Shown here piece after piece: positions 48,206 to 56,011 of a DNA stretch of 64,000 nucleotides. The notes under the pieces are model-generated. The model saw only the letters and a list, made by a program, of their open reading frames with translations. It was not told the DNA's origin and searched no databases. This DNA comes from Clostridiales bacterium (GTDB lineage Bacteria > Bacillota > Clostridia > Christensenellales > Borkfalkiaceae), in assembly GCA_015055545.1 (NCBI GenBank), contig SVHY01000001.1, positions 62,001-126,000 of the forward strand, written 5' to 3'. The stretch's first letter is position 1; the number at the start of each line of letters is the position of its first letter. Both the position numbers and the translations under genes were made by a program.

Positions 48206-48406
48206 ATGAAATTCACGGAAAGATTTATTTTAGAATTAAAAACTTCTGGTTTAACGCAAACAGAGCTTGCAAAAAAGTTGAATATTGACCTTTCTAACAT
48301 TACGAAATGGAAAAAGGGGCAGAATATCCCTTCGTTAGAAGTTTTTTACGAACTTTGCAAAATTTTTGGTGTTTCCGCAGATTATTTATTAGGGTTAGAA
48401 GACTGA
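48206..48406 (+). CDS. Short XRE-family regulator (islet 3)
   Basis: FILELKTSGLTQTELAKKLNIDLSNITKWKKGQNIPSLEVFYELCKIFGVSADYLLGLED. Confidence 0.9.
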   Translation: MKFTERFILELKTSGLTQTELAKKLNIDLSNITKWKKGQNIPSLEVFYELCKIFGVSADYLLGLED

Positions 48407-48419
48407 ATTTTTAGGTAAT

Positions 48420-48454
48420 AAAAAGCTCCCTTGGGCAAAGGGAGCTTTTTATTG
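48420..48454 (+). terminator. Rho-independent terminator
   Basis: AAAAAGCTCCCTTgggcAAAGGGAGCTTTTTATT. Confidence 0.85.
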
Positions 48455-48457
48455 TAT

Positions 48458-48832
48458 TTACAATTTTATTCCGAAGAAATCGGAGTTGTCTTTGGCAAGC
48501 TCTGCGTTTAAAAGACTTGCAAAGTATGCGCGGCGTTCGTCTATCGTCGGCTTTTTAAATAGGTGTTTCCACTTAAACGCGCGCGATTGCTTTTTATACA
48601 GTTTTTCGATATTCGGAAAACGGTATTCGCCGTTGACGCTCACGATTAAATGCATTTCGGAAGAATGGGAAACTTCCCGCCAATCGAAGAAATCTTTACC
48701 CTTTTTGAAACGGTAGACGTACACGCAGGACGAATCGCCGCCCTTTTGGTGGAAGTATTCAAACGTGAACCCTTTTTCCAAAAACGGAGCGGTTAATTTC
48801 TTCACCGTTTCCGCACTCAAAACTTCGTTCAT
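48458..48832 (-). CDS. Hypothetical protein
   Basis: ~124-aa ORF with purine-rich upstream sequence; alternative start at 48841. Confidence 0.6.
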   Translation of the reverse strand: MNEVLSAETVKKLTAPFLEKGFTFEYFHQKGGDSSCVYVYRFKKGKDFFDWREVSHSSEMHLIVSVNGEYRFPNIEKLYKKQSRAFKWKHLFKKPTIDERRAYFASLLNAELAKDNSDFFGIKL

Positions 48833-48851
48833 CGCATACATACCCCCTTGG

Positions 48852-48935
48852 TTTAATGCAAAATGCTCAATGCATAATGCATAATCATTGTATTATTTTA
48901 CCATAATTATGCATTCTGCATTATGAATTATGCAT
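48852..48935. repeat. Class N palindromic repeat, full element with core
   Basis: ttaatgcaaaatgctcaatgcataatgcataat cattgtattattttacc ataattatgcattctgcattatgaattatgcat: left GCATAAT units, right ATTATGC units. Confidence 0.85.
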
Positions 48936-50762
48936 TTATTCCAACACCGCTTTAATTCGGCGCAAACCGCTACCGCAGCTTTGTTCTTTGACGATACGGA
49001 ACTTGCCCAAAACACCCGTCGATTCCACGTGCGGACCGCCGCAAATCTCTTTCGAGAACTCGCCGACGGTATACGTTTTTACGCGTTCGCCGTACTTGCT
49101 TTCAAACAAGCCCGTAAACCCTGCCGCTTTCGCTTCTTCCAAGGAAATTTCTTTCATTTCCACGGGGATATTTTGTGCAATTACGTCGTTTACCATATCT
49201 TCCACTGCTTTGATTTGTTCTTGCGTCATAGGTTGGGGTAAATTGAAGTCGAACCGCAATCTTTCTTCCGTGATATTTGAACCCTTTTGGTTGACGTCGG
49301 GCGAACATACCTTTTTAAGCGCCGCGTGCAACAAGTGCGTTGCCGTGTGCAATTTGGTCGTCGCTTCTTTATGGTCGGCAAGTCCGCAAGCGAATTTCTG
49401 TTCGCTGCCCGCCTTGCTCTTGCTTTGGTGTTCTTCAAACGCCGCTTTATACCCGTCCATATCCACGTCAAAACCGCGTTCTTTCGCCATTTCCGCCGTA
49501 ATTTCTACGGGGAAACCGTACGTATCGTACAAGTGGAACGCCTGTTTACCGCCGATCGCCTTTTCGGGTACGTACGCGGGGTCTTTTTGCGACATGAACG
49601 CGTTCTTACGTTCGATGCCGTTCAAGCATTTTTCAAACTCTTTCAAGCCCTGTTGCAAGGTCTTGTTAAACTTACCTTCTTCACGCGCAAGTTCTTCCGC
49701 GATTTTGTCCGCGTTGATTTTGAGTTCGGGGTACACGTCCTTGTATTCGTCGATAAACGCCGCGGAAATCTTGGCAAGACTGCCTTCGGGCAGGTCGATT
49801 TTCCGCCCGAACCGCACCGCACGACGAATGATACGACGCAAAATATAGCCTTGGTCGGTGTTGGAGGGTACGATACCCTTTTCGTCGCCGAGCATAAAGG
49901 TTGCCGTACGCGTATGGTCCAAGAGCACGCGGAACGCTTTCGTCGTTTCTTCGTCGTCGCCGTAGTTCTTACCCGTAAGCTGTGCAATCACTTTAATCGC
50001 GTTTTCAAAAATATCCGTTTCGTACACGCTCGACTTACCGTTCAACACGCAAAGCGCGCGTTCCAAACCCATGCCCGTATCCACGTTCTTTTGCGCGAGT
50101 TCTTCGTATTTGCCGTCCGCGGTCTTGTTAAAGCGCATGAATACGTCGTTCCAAATTTCCAAGAACGCACCGCAGTTGCAATCGGGATTACAAGTAGGCG
50201 AACACTTGGGTTTTCTGATAACGAACATTTCCGTATCCGTACCGCAAGGCCCTGTCAAGCCCGCAGGTCCCCACCAGTTGTTTTCGCGGGGCATGAAATA
50301 GATATTCTCTTTCTTAATACCCGCCTTTTCCCAAAGCGCCGCCGCTTCCGTGTCGCAAGGCAACGTTTCGTCGCCGCCGAACACCGTTACCGCGATTTGG
50401 TCGGACGGGATATTCAAATATTTTTCGCCCGTCAAAAATTCATAGCTCCAAGGAATCATTTCTTCCTTGAAATAATCGCCGAGCGACCAGTTGCCCAGCA
50501 TTTCAAAGAACGTACAGTGCCGTTCGTCGCCAACGTCGTCGATATCGCCCGTACGCACGCATTTTTGCACGTCGGTAAGCCGCGTGCCCGCAGGGTGCTT
50601 TTCGCCCAAAAGATAGGGCACGAGCGGGTGCATACCCGCCGTCGTGAACAACACCGTCGGATCGTTTTCGGGAATGAGCGACGCAGACGGGATTACCTTA
50701 TGTCCGCGTTCCTTGAAGAATCCTAAATACATTTCTCTTAAAGTTTGTCCTGTATATTTCAT
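48936..50762 (-). CDS. alaS: Alanyl-tRNA synthetase, short form (608 aa; ends after the editing-domain region)
   Basis: MKYTGQTLREMYLGFFKERGHKVIPSASLIPENDPTVLFTTAGMHPLVPYLLG; THTATHLLHAALK-type motif (LHTATHLLHAALKKV); ends ICGGPHVESTGVLGKFRIVKEQSCGSGLRRIKAVLE. Confidence 0.95.
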   Translation of the reverse strand: MKYTGQTLREMYLGFFKERGHKVIPSASLIPENDPTVLFTTAGMHPLVPYLLGEKHPAGTRLTDVQKCVRTGDIDDVGDERHCTFFEMLGNWSLGDYFKEEMIPWSYEFLTGEKYLNIPSDQIAVTVFGGDETLPCDTEAAALWEKAGIKKENIYFMPRENNWWGPAGLTGPCGTDTEMFVIRKPKCSPTCNPDCNCGAFLEIWNDVFMRFNKTADGKYEELAQKNVDTGMGLERALCVLNGKSSVYETDIFENAIKVIAQLTGKNYGDDEETTKAFRVLLDHTRTATFMLGDEKGIVPSNTDQGYILRRIIRRAVRFGRKIDLPEGSLAKISAAFIDEYKDVYPELKINADKIAEELAREEGKFNKTLQQGLKEFEKCLNGIERKNAFMSQKDPAYVPEKAIGGKQAFHLYDTYGFPVEITAEMAKERGFDVDMDGYKAAFEEHQSKSKAGSEQKFACGLADHKEATTKLHTATHLLHAALKKVCSPDVNQKGSNITEERLRFDFNLPQPMTQEQIKAVEDMVNDVIAQNIPVEMKEISLEEAKAAGFTGLFESKYGERVKTYTVGEFSKEICGGPHVESTGVLGKFRIVKEQSCGSGLRRIKAVLE

Positions 50763-50854
50763 ACGCTTTACCTGTCTTAAAAGTTTTCTTCTATATTATA
50801 TATATAACGCGCAGATTTGTCAAGTAAACGCGCGCAAAATATCAAAAAAAGCAG

Positions 50855-51033
50855 GTTGTCGCTTTTCCGTATGCGGAAAAGCGACAACTATGAAAATCCT
50901 TTCGGATTTACTATAAACTATAATTTTGCTAACGCAAAAACTATGAGCGCCTATCGGCACGTTATTGTAAAATTTTACCGCAACGTTGCCGTCAGGCAAC
51001 TCATAACTTGCCGTTAGGCAATCATAACTCTTA
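50855..51033. repeat. Class B fishbone palindromic repeat, copy B2
   Basis: GTTGTCGCTTTTCCgtatgcGGAAAAGCGACAAC, AAATCctttcGGATTT, TTTTGCtaaCGCAAAA, core cgttattgtaaaattttaccgcaacg, GTTGCCgtcaGGCAAC, TTGCCgttaGGCAA; spacers actatg/cataact. Confidence 0.86.
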
Positions 51034-51993
51034 CAATATCGCTATCAATAACCAATACACGAGCGGTATCGTCGCGATGGAAAGCATCGTCGAGCCCAGC
51101 GTGAACGAAACGGCGTTTTCCACGTCGCCGCCAAAGCTGTCGGAAAAGGTGGTAGCAAGCGCCGCCGTCGGCAACGCGTATGATACGAACACACCCAAAA
51201 TCAAGTCGTCGCCGAACGTGAATACGCCACGTACCGCAAACGCAAGCGCTATGATAATCCCCGGCACGACAACCAGTTTCAACGCGGATACGTAATAGGT
51301 TTTCCACGACGTGAACATAGGCAAAATCTTCACGCCGCCCAGTTTCATACCCAAAATGAGCATGGAAAGCGGGGTAACCAAATTCCCCAAATACCCTGCA
51401 TAGCTAATCATATACCCGAACGCTTTGGGCGCACCCGTTTTCAAGCCCGTCAAGTTAATCAAAAGCCCGATGACGAACGCAATCAAGACGGGGTTAAAGA
51501 ACGCTTTTTTCACGCTCACGTTGGATTTATCGCCCGAAATCAAGAACACGCCCACCGTGTACATAATCGCGTTGGTGATAATGTTGATAATGATAAGGCA
51601 GGTCATAACGAGCGGTCTACCCGCAAACACCGCGGCGGCAAGGGGAATACCCAAAAATCCGTTGTTGGTGAATACGCTACAAAAACGCATCATGCCCTGC
51701 GTTTTCGCATTCTTTTCCATCGCCGTTGCGGGCTTGGATACGAAAATGCAGAAAAAGGTGTAGCCCACACCGATCGCCGCGGAAATCAGCACCAGTTTCA
51801 AAAATTCACTGTCAAAGGATACGTCCATCGTGCTCTTCAAAATCAAGAAGGGCATACCCACGTATAAAAGCACTTTGGACAAAACGCCCGATTGTTCGCT
51901 CTTTAAAATCTTGGTCTTAACCAGCACCACCCCGGGCACGGCAAGCAACACGAACACGATAACGTTTATGAGCATTGTAATTAAAGCATCCAT
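51031..51993 (-). CDS. AEC family transporter (auxin efflux carrier-like)
   Basis: Multi-TM: VLVKTKILKSEQSGVLSKVLLYVGMPFLILKSTM...LGIPLAAAVF...SYALPTAALATTFSDSFGGD. Confidence 0.88.
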   Translation of the reverse strand: MDALITMLINVIVFVLLAVPGVVLVKTKILKSEQSGVLSKVLLYVGMPFLILKSTMDVSFDSEFLKLVLISAAIGVGYTFFCIFVSKPATAMEKNAKTQGMMRFCSVFTNNGFLGIPLAAAVFAGRPLVMTCLIIINIITNAIMYTVGVFLISGDKSNVSVKKAFFNPVLIAFVIGLLINLTGLKTGAPKAFGYMISYAGYLGNLVTPLSMLILGMKLGGVKILPMFTSWKTYYVSALKLVVVPGIIIALAFAVRGVFTFGDDLILGVFVSYALPTAALATTFSDSFGGDVENAVSFTLGSTMLSIATIPLVYWLLIAIL

Positions 51994-52152
51994 TTTTTCT
52001 CTTTTCTCCTATCAGTCTAAACAATTTCGTTCTATTATAAATTTTTTCACCGCTTTTGTCAAGCTTTTTAAATTATTTTAAATAAACACCCTACTATAAC
52101 TTGGAAGTTATAGTAAAACGGGATAAGAATTAATGAAAAGTAGTCGCTAGGA

Positions 52153-52485
52153 CTACTTTTTCTCTTTTACAAGAAATTCGACGTAATGGAATAATTGTGC
52201 TTGCTCCGCAGTGGAAAGCAACCTGACGTTTTTCAACAGTTGTTTTTCTTTCTCTTGTAAAGGTTGTGCAGGAACAATATTCCCAAAATCGTCCGTGTTC
52301 CCAATGATATAATCCACCGAACACGCAAATATTTCCGAAAGTTTTTTTAAGGTTTCTATATTCGGTTGACTACGCCCCTTTTCCCATTCACACACACAGT
52401 TAGACGATAAATTGACAAGCTTTGCAAGTTCTTTTTGTGTCAGCTCTTTTTCCTTTCTCAATTCTTTTAAACGCTCTTTAATCAC
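52153..52485 (-). CDS. XRE-family transcriptional regulator with C-terminal extension (islet 4)
   Basis: MIKERLKELRKEKELTQKELAKLVNLSSNCVCEWEKGRSQPNIETLKKLSEIFACSVDYIIGNTDDFGNIV...VRLLSTAEQAQLFHYVEFLVKEKK. Confidence 0.92.
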   Translation of the reverse strand: MIKERLKELRKEKELTQKELAKLVNLSSNCVCEWEKGRSQPNIETLKKLSEIFACSVDYIIGNTDDFGNIVPAQPLQEKEKQLLKNVRLLSTAEQAQLFHYVEFLVKEKK

Positions 52486-52513
52486 AAAAAATTACCTACT
52501 TTTTGTTTTATTA

Positions 52514-52586
52514 TACAAAATCCCTGTATAAAATGCTTGACAATACAAAATATTTGTGTTAGTGTTGTAAATACAGAATTACTGTG
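52514..52586. promoter_or_regulatory. Three dyad operators of islet 4
   Basis: TACAAAATCCCTGTA (52514-52528), TACAAAATATTTGTG (52544-52558), TACAGAATTACTGTG (52572-52586). Confidence 0.78.
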
Positions 52587-52608
52587 TTTTATTCAAGGGA
52601 GCAAAAAA

Positions 52609-52893
52609 ATGAAAAACGTAATAAAAGCGTTATATAACGGTGAAATCACAGAATGGGAAAGACCGCTTGGAAAAATCGCGGAAACGGCGGAATATAAACA
52701 TGTTTGGGAATGTTTTGAAAGGTTTGAAAAAAGCCTTACAAAAGAACAGGAAACATTGTTTAACGAATATTATTTAGCCGACGGCGGTTTGGAAAAATTG
52801 TTATTAGAACGGGTATACGCAAATGCGTTTAAAACGGGGTTTTGGCTTGCAATGGATTTGCAAGAACCGTTAGAAGATGAAAATACCGTTTAA
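52609..52893 (+). CDS. Small DUF6809-like protein (islet 4)
   Basis: MKNVIKALYNGEITEWERPLGKIAETAEYKHVWECFERFEKSLTKEQETLFNEYYLADGGLEKLLLERVYANAFKTGFWLAMDLQEP; same layout as 19055 and 31662. Confidence 0.75.
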   Translation: MKNVIKALYNGEITEWERPLGKIAETAEYKHVWECFERFEKSLTKEQETLFNEYYLADGGLEKLLLERVYANAFKTGFWLAMDLQEPLEDENTV

Positions 52894-52902
52894 ATGATTA
52901 AC

Positions 52903-53080
52903 TGACCGCCAAAGGCGGTAGAGCGCAAAACTGCGTTTTGCTTTTATAGGGGGGCTTGTTCCGCTCTAACGAGCGGTTGACCGCTCCGCGGTGTGGGCGC
53001 AACCTACGGTTGCTTAACTTGGGGCTTATTATGCGGGGTTTCACCCCTGCACCCCCACAAGGAACTATGTTCCTTGACCT
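52903..53080 (-). repeat. Class E multi-hairpin repeat, composite copy E6
   Basis: Minus strand: CAAGGAACATAGTTCCTTG, GGGGTGAAACCCC, GCAACCGTAGGTTGC, ACCGCGGAGCGGT, then a second GCAAAACGCAGTTTTGC + ACCGCCTTTGGCGGT block. Confidence 0.83.
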
Positions 53081-53099
53081 TTTCTTAATACTCTCGCCG

Positions 53100-54548
53100 T
53101 TAGGCGCGAGTGAGTTCGTAGCCCGTTTTGCCGTCCTTGACTACGTAGCCCATTTCCGCGAGCTTGGCACGGAGTTCGTCGCTCTTTGCCCAGTTCTTTT
53201 CTAAGCGGGCTTGCCATCTTTCTTCCGCTATCGCTTTCACTTCCGCAGGAATTTCCTCCGACGTTTGGCTTTCGTACCAAGCCACGTAGTCCTTGGCGTT
53301 CTTCTTGAACAAGCCGAGAAGTTCGTACGTTTTGCGAATTTGGATTGCATACGCAAGCGCCGCAAACAGGTCGCCCGATTTGCCCGCGCTAAGCAGTTTC
53401 TTCATTTCCTTGAAATACCCGAACAGGTTGGAAAGAGCAAGCGCGGTGTTGAAATCGTCGTCCATGCACGCGTTGAATTCGCCGTCCACTTTTGCCGCTA
53501 TTTCCGCCGCCGTTATCGCGTCCGCGTTTTCTAAAACAAGCTCTCTGCCGCGCAGTTTGTCCATGACCGTATCAATGACCGCAAGTGTGGAATAAAATTC
53601 GTATAAATGCTTTTCCGCGTCGGGGAATAAATCGTCCGTGATATTGATATCGTTGCGGTAGTTGGTTTGCAGCAGCGCAAACTTTACCGCTTCGTCCGAA
53701 TATTTTTCCAAAAGGTCGGCAAGGAGCAAGCTATTCCCAAGCGATTTACTCATTTTTTGACCGTTGACCTTGATAAGCCCGTTATGCGTCCAATATTTGA
53801 CGAACTGCTTGCCCGTGAGTGCTTCCGTTTGCGCAATTTCGTTCTCGTGGTGAGGGAAAATCAAGTCCCTGCCTCCGCCGTGGATATCAATTTGTTCACC
53901 GAACGCCGCGCGGTTCATTGCCGAACATTCGATATGCCAGCCCGGCCTGCCCTTGCCCCAAGGGGAATCCCAACAAATCTCACCCGGCTTCGCGCTCTTC
54001 CAAAGCGCGAAATCGTAAGCGTTTTTCTTCTCGTCGTCGTTGTCTACGCGCACGCCGTCCAGCGCGTCGTCTACGTTGCGGTTGGAAAGCTTGCCATAAG
54101 CAGGGAAGGTGGCTACGTCGAAATACACGTCGCCGTTCTTCGTCGCGTACGCATGACCTTTTTCTATTAGCGTGGACACGAAATCAATGATATTGTCGAT
54201 ATTTTGCGTGGCTTTGAGCCATACGTCGGGATCGTCGACTTGGAATTTTTCCATAATCGCGTTGATATTTTCTATCATTTTCGCCGCGTATTCGTCGGCG
54301 GGAATACCCGTTTCGTGGCTCTTGGCGATGATTTTGTCGTCTACGTCCGTGTAGTTGCGGGCGTAGGTAACGTTATAGCCCGATTTCTTCAAATATTTAC
54401 GCATGATATCGTAAATGAGCGCTTGATAACCGTGCCCGATATGCGCTTCGCCCGAAACGGTGATACCGCACGCGTACATTTTTACGTCGTTGCCGTTTAA
54501 AGGCGTAAATTCTTCCTTGCGTTTATTCAACGTATTATAAATTTTCAT
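53100..54548 (-). CDS. cysS: Cysteinyl-tRNA synthetase
   Basis: YACGITVSGEAHIGHGYQALIYDIMRKYLKKSGYNVTYARNYTDVDDKII; GGGRDLIFPHHENEIAQTEALTG; KMSKSLGN. Confidence 0.97.
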   Translation of the reverse strand: MKIYNTLNKRKEEFTPLNGNDVKMYACGITVSGEAHIGHGYQALIYDIMRKYLKKSGYNVTYARNYTDVDDKIIAKSHETGIPADEYAAKMIENINAIMEKFQVDDPDVWLKATQNIDNIIDFVSTLIEKGHAYATKNGDVYFDVATFPAYGKLSNRNVDDALDGVRVDNDDEKKNAYDFALWKSAKPGEICWDSPWGKGRPGWHIECSAMNRAAFGEQIDIHGGGRDLIFPHHENEIAQTEALTGKQFVKYWTHNGLIKVNGQKMSKSLGNSLLLADLLEKYSDEAVKFALLQTNYRNDINITDDLFPDAEKHLYEFYSTLAVIDTVMDKLRGRELVLENADAITAAEIAAKVDGEFNACMDDDFNTALALSNLFGYFKEMKKLLSAGKSGDLFAALAYAIQIRKTYELLGLFKKNAKDYVAWYESQTSEEIPAEVKAIAEERWQARLEKNWAKSDELRAKLAEMGYVVKDGKTGYELTRA

Positions 54549-54579
54549 TGTTTTTTCTCCTTTTTTTTCTTTTCTTGCT

Positions 54580-54857
54580 TAGACTGACAAGAGTTGAACC
54601 CAACAAGGTTTTAACGGCAAAAAGCCGATTATACTTCGTCAATCTCGCTTATAATACTTGGGTATGATTGCGCTTAATTCCTTGTCTAAACGCCTTTTTG
54701 CTCGTTAAAACTGCTTTGCACCCCAAAGAGCGTATTTTTAGGCGATTTTTGCCCAGCGTGGGCGCAGGCGTATTGAACATACGGCAAGAACGCGGTGGGC
54801 GAAAAGCGACAAAAAGACGCCTTTCGGGCTTATTGCGGTTCACCTCTTGTCAGTCTA
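54580..54857 (-). mobile_element. MITE-like element M2 (278 bp)
   Basis: TAGACTGACAAGAG[T/G]TGAACC terminal inverted repeats; ~95% identical to M1 in inverse orientation; between cysE and cysS. Confidence 0.88.
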
Positions 54858-55495
54858 ACGTATTCCTGCGCGGCGGTTTTTGCCGCTTCTTCTAATTCCG
54901 CCTCTGCGGCGGCTTTTGCCTCGGCATTGAGCGCGGCAATCGCAATCGCCGCGTGCTTTCTTTCGGGGGCTTCAGGATCTCGGATACGCACGATACGCCC
55001 CGGAACACCGACGACGGTGGCGTAGGGGGGTACTTCCTTTAAAACCACCGCGCCCGCGCCGATTTTCGCGCCCTTGCCGACCGTGAACCCGCCGAGCACT
55101 TTCGCGCCTGCGGATATCGTTACGTTTTCCATTATAGTAGGGTGGCGTTTACCCCGTTCTTTACCCGTACCGCCAAGCGTAACGCCTTGGTAGATGACCG
55201 TGCCTTTCTTCACTTCCGCCGTTTCGCCGATAACCACGCCGCTACCGTGGTCGATGAACACGCCGCCCTCGATTTTCGCTGCGGGGTGGATTTCGATACC
55301 CGTAAAAAAGCGCGCCATTTGGCTAATGATACGTGCAATGAGTTTCAACTTAATTTTATGGAAGAAATAGGCGACTCTATGCCACGACAACGCATGCACA
55401 CCCGAATAGGTGAGCCAAACTTCAAACCAATTCCGCGCCGCGGGGTCGTTGGCTTTCGCCGCTTTGATATCTTCACGGAGATTTTTAAAAAACAT
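54830..55495 (-). CDS. cysE: Serine O-acetyltransferase
   Basis: GIEIHPAAKIEGGVFIDHGSGVVIGETAEVKKGTVIYQGVTLGGTGKERGKRHPTI; last codons lie in the M2 terminal repeat. Confidence 0.95.
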   Translation of the reverse strand: MFFKNLREDIKAAKANDPAARNWFEVWLTYSGVHALSWHRVAYFFHKIKLKLIARIISQMARFFTGIEIHPAAKIEGGVFIDHGSGVVIGETAEVKKGTVIYQGVTLGGTGKERGKRHPTIMENVTISAGAKVLGGFTVGKGAKIGAGAVVLKEVPPYATVVGVPGRIVRIRDPEAPERKHAAIAIAALNAEAKAAAEAELEEAAKTAAQEYVRLTRGEPQ

Positions 55496-55513
55496 GATTA
55501 CTCCTTTTTTTAT

Positions 55514-55660
55514 TATTTTGGAAATATTTTAGAAAAGGGTCAAGGGACACAGTCCCTTGTGGGGTGTGGGGCAACGCCCCGCGAAATAGCCCCAAGTAAA
55601 GCAACCGTAGGTTGCGCTCTACCGCCTTTGGCGGTCAATACGCTATGGCGTATAGATGCC
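55514..55660 (+). repeat. Class E multi-hairpin intergenic repeat, copy E5, in the cysE leader
   Basis: tattattttggaaatatttt flank, CAAGGGACACAGTCCCTTG, GGGGCaacGCCCC, GCAACCGTAGGTTGC, ACCGCCTTTGGCGGT, TACGCTATGGCGTA. Confidence 0.85.
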
Positions 55661-55724
55661 AACCTGTGTTTGCATGAAGGGCAAACGCAAGCCTGACGCC
55701 GCTATGCGACGGTTATAAGCCGTT

Positions 55725-55940
55725 TGAGAAAGCGCCTTTACAAAACCTTTCGGTATTGTAAAGGCGCTTGACCGCTGTTCCACTTTACTTCAAAAAATCC
55801 GTTTTCGGATTTTTCCTCGTTCCTTCCATAAACGGGGAAGTGCCGTTGCCTACAAACGCAAAAACGCACTTTCACCAAATCTTTCGTGGCGGCGACGCGC
55901 TTTCAGCCTACGGCGCGACTCTCTGTTTTTGCCCGTTTCT
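55725..55940 (-). promoter_or_regulatory. T-box riboswitch (tRNA-Cys) of the cysE-cysS operon
   Basis: Minus strand: AGAGAG...GGCTGAAAGC stem I, UGC in the expected specifier region, T-box AAAGTGGAACAGCGG (UGGA complementary to UCCA), terminator GCGCCTTTACAataccgaaaggttTTGTAAAGGCGCTTTCT. Confidence 0.8.
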
Positions 55941-56011
55941 TTGATTACTCTTTTTTCGCTCGGCTATTCTTTTTTAACATTATAACAAACGGCGCGGAAA
56001 ATTGCAACCGT

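Noticed and set aside
49287-50726. 479-aa plus-strand ORF
   Set aside because: Antisense to alaS; F/R-rich shadow ORF with no recognisable domain.
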